Below are positions 56,819-64,000 of a DNA stretch of 64,000 bases, in pieces. Source of the stretch: Anisodus tanguticus (Eukaryota; Streptophyta; Magnoliopsida; Solanales; Solanaceae); the NCBI GenBank assembly GCA_034509755.1, contig CM067544.1, positions 10,023,501 through 10,087,500 on the forward strand. The letters run 5' to 3'. Positions within the stretch are counted from its first letter, which is position 1. Each line of letters opens with the position of its first letter. Made by a program: the position numbers and the translations under genes. The notes beneath the pieces were generated by a model, which had not been told where the DNA came from, searched no databases, and saw only the letters and a list, made by a program, of their open reading frames with translations.

Positions 56819-58515
56819 CCCTCAAAATCCTCTCTTGAATGTCTTCACTTTTTTCTCACACTATCCTGAATGTGATTCTTCACCTACTTTGGCTTCCCAA
56901 TAAGATTCTATCAAACATTATCTAGCTATTAATTGGAAGAAAAAACAACCCCACTTGCCCCTCTGCACCCCACATCACCCACCCTCCTTAGCCCAAAATA
57001 AGAAAAAAACTCACATTTTCATGCAAGAGCAAAAACCAAACAAAAATATTAGAGACATGAAAATTGCAAAAGAACAGTAACGCCGTGAGCTGTATTCATT
57101 ATGACCAAATTTTCACAAGAAACCACTCTCTCAAACAAAGAAAACACAAAACCAAGGAAACTCTGTTTTCAAATAATGGTTGTTCAGGCACATCCGATTT
57201 ATTGGCAGTACTACTTAGGGATAGGGACAACTATATTCATTAATAGTATGTCGCAAGATGGAAAGTTGGATATCAAAAAAAACACAAAACAAGTAAAATA
57301 CAAACAGCAATACTCAGAATGAATGTCTTTTACTTTCACGCAATGTACTACTGTTCAAGAAAACAGCTAGAACTAACTATAGGACACTCTAGGAAGATAA
57401 AAAAGGAAAGAAAGAAAAGGATATTGACTGAATCTTGGAGAATCATTTGTACACTAGAGGCACATGCTAAGTCACGCAACCATAGAATAAAAATCTTTTC
57501 TTTAGGCAATTGAGGAACCCCAGAAAGTGAAACCTTCTGTTCTTCCAGATAAAGAAGAAGATTAGCAGAAATAAAGATGTTGCGGTAAAAACGGCTTTTT
57601 TTCATTCTCCTTTTTTTATATTCAGTTTTTCGACTTTCAACTGAAAAATAATACGATCCCTTCCCACTAAATTTCTTTTCCTTTTTTTTTTTTTTTTTGA
57701 TAGTGGAGTGTGAAGGGAAATGAGACAAGTTTGATGCGTAGGATAAGAAAGAATGGACAAACTGAGCAACCCCACGCTTCCTGTAGTAATGGTCAACTTG
57801 TTCGATGTTTGGTATACGAGAAAATATATACGGTCTTCAATATCTAGTTATACTTATTTAATTATATTATGAGTATTATATATCTATACTATTTTTATAC
57901 TCATAACATCTTTATAGTTGCTTCATGAACTCCGTGAGTTGTTATTAATTTGTGTAACATGACTCTATTTTGTATGTTACGTAAAGTTACGAGGTATAGT
58001 AACGTGGTCAAAAATTAATAAGGGTATTCAGAATCACTCCGCTAAAGTTTCTCTTTGTATAAAGATGAATCAACAAGTGTTGGATGCAGTACAATATTTT
58101 AGCTAAGGAAATTTAATTTTGCCCATTTACCGTATGTTGCTCCGCCACTAGAGGGGTCCTCTGGTACACTATTATATTACTATGTGATAATATGCAAATT
58201 AATAGTATTGGTTTCCATTTGTTAACTTTGGATCATGAAAAAACTTACTTTTACACTTATATCAACAAATTATGATTTCAATTGTTATTCATTATGAAAA
58301 AAACTTCTATGGGTGAAAGTACGTTATGATGATATTGAGAAAGTACATATAATGAGCTCATTGAAATGATCTATGAATTTAATTTGCTATCCGATTTTAC
58401 TTGGTCATTGAGAACACAGTAGCAACGAGTAATTTTGAGTCATAATAGGTATCACTAACTTCAGTTAATTAGAGTAATAATGTTAGTAATATATTATTGT
58501 CAGCTTTACATATTA
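56819..58515. other. upstream region of the TRM-type gene and spacer
   Basis: No gene was recognised. The first few hundred bases should include the 5' UTR and promoter of the minus-strand TRM-type gene. There is a T-homopolymer at about 57682-57699. Confidence 0.55.
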
Positions 58516-58706
58516 CTCCATCTGTATCAAAATTTTTTTTTATTTATTTACACGTCACTTAAGAATTATTAATTAAGAGGGATATTTAACATATTTTATC
58601 TTTATTTATATCTAAGCATTTTCGTTAATGACAAAGAGTAAAATGAAGAAAAAATAATTAAGTATGTCTTGAACTTCTAAAATATAAATAATTTGAGACG
58701 GGGGAG
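58516..58706. mobile_element. Stowaway-type MITE
   Basis: The left end CTCCATCTGTATCAAAATTT and the reversed right end CTCCCCCGTCTCAAATTATT are imperfect inverted repeats of Stowaway type. TA flanks both sides (58514-58515 and 58707-58708). 191 bp, non-coding. Confidence 0.75.
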
Positions 58707-58708
58707 TA

Positions 58709-59644
58709 TAAAAAATATCACCAGTACAGTGTACTTATATCCTACACAACGTTTATTGTATCAACTATATTATACTTAACCAAATTACGTTCAAGAATTA
58801 CATTTCAGGCAAAATATTTTCATGAGAAACAGTCAAGCCTAGCATATTTCTTCTCTTTGTAAATATTGGTGCAAAAGCTGAGCTGTATTTTCCTTTTTCT
58901 TCTTTTCATTAGTAACAGTACCGTCGAGTCTACGTCTGTCTGCTATACTATGCTGTCGTTTGGTTGTAGCGTAGAATTTGAATAATTGTACAGCGTCATC
59001 TTACGCGCTAAATGAAGAGTGTATCACACGCTCCTAGTGTATCTCGAGTGGAGGGACCACATGGTAGTCCAGCGTAGCGAGTGTTGTAGTTGGTACTCGA
59101 GAGTGGGTGGGTAAATTGACCTTGGGTAACTTACCGACACGTGAATGTTCAAGTGCCGGAAATGATTTACCGGACCAAGGATATTGCTTCTCGTTCAACA
59201 ATGTTTTGTCCAATCTCCTATTAATGACAAACTAAAAGTGGTGCATAGGTTAAAAACTGAAAAATCACCTTTTTGGGTCCCTAAACTAGTAGAGTATGAT
59301 TAGATCTCCAAGGTTTATCCCATTTAACGGTACAACTGAATTTTTATACGTGATCAAAGATAAGTGAATCTTAAGTGACACGTTAAATAAGAATTCTAGA
59401 TAAATTATACTGAAAGTAAATAATAATAAGACAAAGTAAAGTAATGATTAGTTTCAGCTTTAATATAATTTTTGGACAAAGTGACGATAAATTGTATATA
59501 AGCACAAAAATCAAGAGAATATCAATGAGTATTTTGTAATAACTAGAATATGATGGGTTACAATGGTATAACATAACCTATTTATACATGAGTTATATGG
59601 TACACAACCCACGAAATATACTCTCGTTAATACAGAAAAATGAA
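58709..59644. other. intergenic DNA, nothing recognised
   Basis: AT-rich with a GC-richer patch at about 58920-59180. No supported reading frame. Confidence 0.5.
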
Positions 59645-60284
59645 TGTTGTAATAATTGGATAATCAATATCTCAATAAATGACATTAAAGCTCCATTGAA
59701 AGACATGTGACCGGTTAGGTAACGACTGCCAGTTATAATTCAAATTGCTTTCAGCCTTCTGTATTATCGGTACCGGTTACGCTTGTGTCGCTCCCGATAA
59801 CACTTGAATGCTACCGGTAATGCCCCAAGCTTACTTGGACTCGACTCGTCATCGATTGTCATGTGTCACCTCATAATTCGTACATCTGTTATACACAAAA
59901 TTTGCCCTATACATATAGTCCTTGCACTTTTAGATCGTGATTCCTGTGCAACCGGGAAGTGGATTTGAAATAATCAACCAATCGACACCCCATGCTTTGG
60001 CAGAAAATTTCAAAGAATACCATCCACATATTCCAAAACTTTAATTGTCATCTTGATGAAACGACGACAATTTTTCAACTTTCCTCGATTAACGGAAGAC
60101 TGCAGAGCAATGATGAAGTGTTTCGTCCAATCACTTCTGATTTGACACGCACGTGCCGCTGTCGATTGGCATTCACCGCACATTTTCTTCAAGCCATCAC
60201 GGTACATATTGTGATTTTAATTCCAAATTCTTTCATTCGCTTCTCGGCCTGCCAATAAAATTGTTCTCCTTTCTGCTAGGTATC

Positions 60285-61933
60285 TCCAAGGCAACGGACA
60301 CTGCTCCTCTTGAAGAGGAAATTGCAGATCCGGCGACGGCCATCCTTATTATTCAACAGACACGTGAATGGAAAAGTCTATGAAATTGATCCTCTGCTAG
60401 CCCCAGCATGGGACAAAAGCGTTTGAAAAAGAAATTTCCTGATTACTCTGATCGAACTCCTTCCAATGCTTCCGGCAATGCCAGTTTAACGGTTAGTTCT
60501 TTCCCCGTGGTGGACCTGGATGATGAAGGTCCCGAGAAAGAACAACATTTAGAGAGAATGATAAATGAAGCTCCTCTGCTTTTTGCAGAAATGGAAGATG
60601 CCAATCATGGAACCGGTTATACCAACGCCTCTTTTACCCCGGTAAGCTCTGAAGCAAGCCAGCCCCTACATGTGACAATCATCGCCTCTCTACCACCGAT
60701 TGTTGAAGATCGTGGGTCTCCAATCATGCAAACCATGGTTCAAGAAGAAGATTATAAAATTTCGCCTTTCTTAGATCGGGTTTCCTCTTCATATAGGGAT
60801 GAGTTGTTAAATGAGTACCCGATCCCGGTAGCTCAACTTGTAAAATTTTGAACTGTAACCTTTCAATTCCCTGCTGACTACCACTTTTGTTCTAAGACCG
60901 TTGGAGTGGCTAACTACATGAAGCACGTGGCTTCATACAAGGACAATAGGAATACTCATCGGGTGTCTTCTGAATACGTCATTAATGAGGGGATGCATGC
61001 TGCAGCCAATATATCATCCTTTTCTGATCTTCTCATATTTTTCTTATCTCTGCATAATCTCTTCTAATAATCATGATCATTTTCCAGGCCAACTTCCTAT
61101 GCTACGAAGGGCTCCAACGAATGTTCAAAGAAAAAGTCGTACTGCAGACCAAAAGGGACAACGTCGTTCACCGCCTGACAATTGCAGAGGTGAAGCTTGC
61201 TAAAATTGATGAATTGTGTGGCAAACTTAAGCAATTTGAGAAGGAAAAAGAAGCCTATAGGCAGCATGCTACTTTGCATGAGGACCAGGCCGGGGATTAG
61301 CAGAAGAAATGGAATGATGCATCGGACACTATGTCAGATCCAACAATGCATTTTTTTGACCTTGAGGCTGATATGGGCACCTTCTCCGAATGACTCCAAA
61401 TTAAAGAAATAGAGATAGAAGCTCTGAAGAAAGAGACTGAATCATTGAGGTCCCATCTCTTTGCTTCGATTGCTCAAAATGAGAGACAACAGGAATAGAT
61501 TACCGAGTTGACTCGAGGCAACAAACTTCTCTATGCTATCAACATCGAACTTACTCAGGTCATTCAAGCGGCAGAAGAAGAGGTCCAGACCACCATTAAC
61601 TGTTATACTCTGTCCATGATTAAAAATGGCTATATGATGCGCCGTAAGGCCTTGGAAGCAACGAAGGTCGGTGTTGTTGATATTGAAAAGGAAATCATGA
61701 AGGCCCGACAACTGAAATTGTCCTCTACTGATAGTCCCGATGGCTCTCTAACCATGGAAGAAGATAATGCTTCATCTGGATGGGGCGGAGATGACAAAGT
61801 CCTCCCGGAGACCGAGGCTCCCCATTCCCAAGAGCATGCGCCTACTGCCTTAGATAATATACCCGGAGCATCAGCCTCAGAACAACCTCTTTCAGCCTCC
61901 ATTTCTCAAAACTTGTTAGAAACACCAGACTAG
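60285..61933 (+). pseudogene. antisense coiled-coil ORF of the Gypsy element
   Basis: It lies downstream of pol and runs opposite to it. The pieces are ATDTAPLEEEIADPATAILI (from 60290), a Ser/Asp/Glu-rich frame 60408-60851 (VVDLDDEGPEKEQHLERM, RVSSSYRDELLNEYPIPV) and VGVANYMKHVASYKDN from 60904. After 61088 come LCYEGLQRMFKEKVVLQTKR and FEKEKEAYRQHATLHEDQAG, with heptad-like Lys/Glu coiled coil. A last frame 61508-61933 ends in an acidic tail. Tat-type elements such as maize Grande carry a reverse-oriented ORF at this place. Several stops break it. The stretch about 61015-61087 ends in TTTTCCAG and looks like an intron whose donor has been lost. Confidence 0.6.
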
Positions 61934-62937
61934 GAACACCCCCAACGGACCATGGAGCGGACATGTCATAACCTTTCGCACAAGTTTTTATTTCAGTCTT
62001 TTATTTTGTTACCGGGTCACTTTTGGTCCTCGATTTGCATATTTTGTATCCGGACTGGTTTCAATCTAAAAAACTATGAATGAATGAAACTTTCCCTTTG
62101 CAATTTTGTGTCGAGTTTTCATTCTCTATTTATTTTCATAAGCAAGCATTAGTCTCAAGCTTTATTAGTTTGATTTATGAATCAGAATCTAGTTTTGAGG
62201 TTCATTTTAACAGAACATACTAAGCTTTGAAGTTTACAAACTTTCTGATAACCTTAATTAAGTTCCAAAGATGTTTTTCTTTTCATATTTAGTCGGGGCA
62301 TCTTATGGCCTTCAAAGTTAGTTTCGGCCTTAACTTGGTTTTGAACAACTTAAAAACCCTGGTACTTTTTGTATCCGAAGCCTTAACTTTTTTGTTAAGA
62401 TTTTATTAAGAGATGGATCTTATTTTTAGTGATGTTGTAGAAGAGGACGTTTCCTGTTCATTATGGCATAGAATTTTCAATATATTTAAGATAATAACAT
62501 ACATTTCATGCTCGTGATGACAAAGATTTATTAATCATAAAAGGAATTTTTATTCATTTCTTTGACTTACAAATATGAAAACAAGTGTATGAATAATTCG
62601 GCTGCCATCTAGTGTGGTCAGCTCGGTTACATGTAGTTCGAATATCCGAGAAGTCCCCGGTATCCTGATTATCCGGACAGTCCCCAGTATGGGGTGCTTT
62701 CCTCAGAAGTGTTAAAATTTAAAAAATTCCTTTACTTCATTTTGGGTGTATATGACCTCCCCCCCCCCCCTCAGTATCTAAGAGTTCATGTTATGAAAAC
62801 TTGAATACTGTATAGTTCTCTTCGGTAGCAAGACATGTAACATGCTTAATTTGTGATGCTGCCTCATTAAAAATATTGCCAAAAAAATCATTTGGGACAA
62901 AAACCGGTCGAAGGGAAAATGAACATGTTTTGCCCTA
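61934..62937. other. non-coding part between the antisense ORF and pol
   Basis: No reading frame is supported. It contains a run of 12 or so C at 62759-62770 and T-rich stretches. Confidence 0.5.
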
Positions 62938-63845
62938 CTACACATAGTACTTCTTCAAATGACTTACATTCCAATTACTAGGAAGTGTATTTCCTCGTTG
63001 GTCTGCTAACTGATAAGCTCATTTACCGGCAATACCAATGACCGTATATGGTCCTTCCTAATTTGCTCTTAACTTTCCAGCATTACGCTCCCGGGAACTC
63101 TGAGTGACTCTTCGGAGCATCAAGTCCCCGAGTTTGAAGTGTTGGAGATTTTATGCTCCAGTTGTAGTAACACTTCATTCTATGCTTCTGGGCTACCATC
63201 GGGATGTATGCCAAATCTCGACGTTCCTCAAGCAAATCCAGGTGTAAGGACATTGATTCTGCATTTAATTTATCCTCAGCCCGGAGGTACCTCAAGTTGG
63301 GAGTTCCAACTTCTACCGGGAACAAGGCCTTTGCACTGTAGACCAGGAAAAAAGAAGTTTCTCCGGTACTCATTTTTGTCATGGTTCGATATGCCCATAA
63401 TATCTCCGGTAGCTTGGACGACCAATTTCCCTTTGCAGCTTTCAATTTCTTCTTCAAATTCTGGATTATAGTCTTGTTTGTTAACTCTACTTGTCCATTT
63501 GCAATGGGATGAAAGGGGGTAGAGGTGATCCGCTTGATATTCAAGTCATCAAGAAACTCTTTGACCTTGGCTCTAATGAAATTCTGGCCATTGTCACAAG
63601 CTATCTCCTTAGGAATGCCGAAGTGATAAATAATATGTTGCAAAATAAAGTCTTTCACCTCTTTCTCATGTATCTTTACATAAGATGCATCGTCAACCCA
63701 TTTAGAGAAATAGTCAGTCATAAAAATAATTTGACATACATGTCCTGGTGCCGTTGGCAAGGGTCTGACAATGTTCATCCCCCACTTCATGAACGGTCAC
63801 GGATATACTAATGGATGAAGTTTTTTGATTTTCTGGTCAATGTAA
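62938..63845 (-). pseudogene. Gypsy (Tat-lineage) integrase and pol C-terminus
   Basis: The minus-strand frame 63790-63083 contains FMTDYFSKWV (first Asp), IACDNGQNFIRAKVKEFLDD (second Asp) and NGQVELTNKTIIQNLKKKLK (catalytic Glu), then LPEILWAYRTMTKMSTGE, all Ty3/Gypsy core. Upstream, a stop interrupts HPLVYP-stop-PFMKWGMNI. Downstream, after a frameshift, EGPYTVIGIAGK and NWNVSHLKKYYV end at 62938. RT and RNase H are not present up to the window edge; similarity stops near 63845. Confidence 0.9.
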
Positions 63846-63859
63846 CAGTTATGCATAGA

Positions 63860-64000
63860 GATGGTAGTGGATACTGAACCCGGTCTGAATCCGGTGGATC
63901 CAGATCCGTTTTATATGATATGGATCTTCAAAATTTGGACCCGACGGATCCGGATTGGACCCGGATCTATTTCTGACGGATCGGATCTGGATCTTGTATT
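63860..64000. repeat. GATCCG-rich repetitive sequence at window edge
   Basis: Short variants of GGATCCGGAT, GACCCGGATC and CGGATCTGGATC recur with AT-rich spacers. It continues beyond the window, so unit length and extent are unknown. Confidence 0.6.

Larger units (their letters stand above)
59645..63845 (-). mobile_element. Tat-lineage Ty3/Gypsy retrotransposon, partial and decayed
   Basis: The minus strand carries integrase and its C-terminal tail (62938-63845), followed, in element direction, by non-coding sequence and a plus-strand coiled-coil frame. On the minus strand the far end reads CCAATTATTACAACA at 59645, a plausible LTR end, but the LTR borders were not resolved and no second LTR lies in the window. 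A C-run at about 62759-62770 could be the complement of a polypurine tract. The left border is tentative. Confidence 0.6.

Overview
This is plant nuclear DNA, most likely from a member of the Solanaceae. The evidence is intron-rich genes for chloroplast proteins, AT-rich spacers, Copia and Gypsy retrotransposons, LINEs, Stowaway-type MITEs, and five copies or pieces of a TS-like SINE with a (TTG)n tail, a family known from tobacco and relatives. The species was not determined.

Layout. 1-14 kb is a transposon nest. A degenerate Copia element (1100-13958, 5-bp target duplication AGATA) sits in a hAT remnant. It has been hit by a 2.3-kb solo LTR-like element (1990-4284) and by a second one (7562-12729), and the second in turn carries a 3.64-kb solo LTR-like element (8723-12362). 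All four insertions keep perfect 5-bp target duplications. 14.7-15.7 kb is a minisatellite. 16.7-21.4 kb holds a small conserved gene that I reconstruct from four exons (136 aa); its 4-kb first intron contains a reverse-oriented solo LTR. 21.9-26.1 kb is a broken LINE between direct repeats of about 400-550 bp. A second LINE fragment (26.4-26.97 kb) is split by a second dead Copia element (26969-31989, target duplication ATAAT).

33-57 kb is the gene-rich part, with four genes assembled exon by exon. A plastidic glucose transporter (minus strand, 13 coding exons, 547 aa) lies head-to-head with a CRS2-like peptidyl-tRNA-hydrolase-fold protein (plus, 8 coding exons, 243 aa). Next come a single-exon gene for an unnamed conserved plant protein (plus, 223 aa) and a TRM-type DUF4378 protein (minus, 5 exons, 958 aa). 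From memory, the first three match neighbouring loci on Arabidopsis chromosome 5 (At5g16150, At5g16140, At5g16110), which would make this an old conserved block. All four of these genes appear intact. Their introns carry SINEs, a long-TIR DNA element and a hairpin MITE.

57-64 kb is intergenic DNA followed by part of a decayed Tat-lineage Gypsy element. Its integrase lies on the minus strand, and a coiled-coil reading frame downstream of pol runs the opposite way (plus), as in Grande-type elements. The window ends in a GATCCG-rich repeat.

The transposon genes are all broken by stops or frameshifts. The functional content is chloroplast biology (glucose export, group II intron splicing) plus a cortical-microtubule type protein and two conserved proteins of unknown function.
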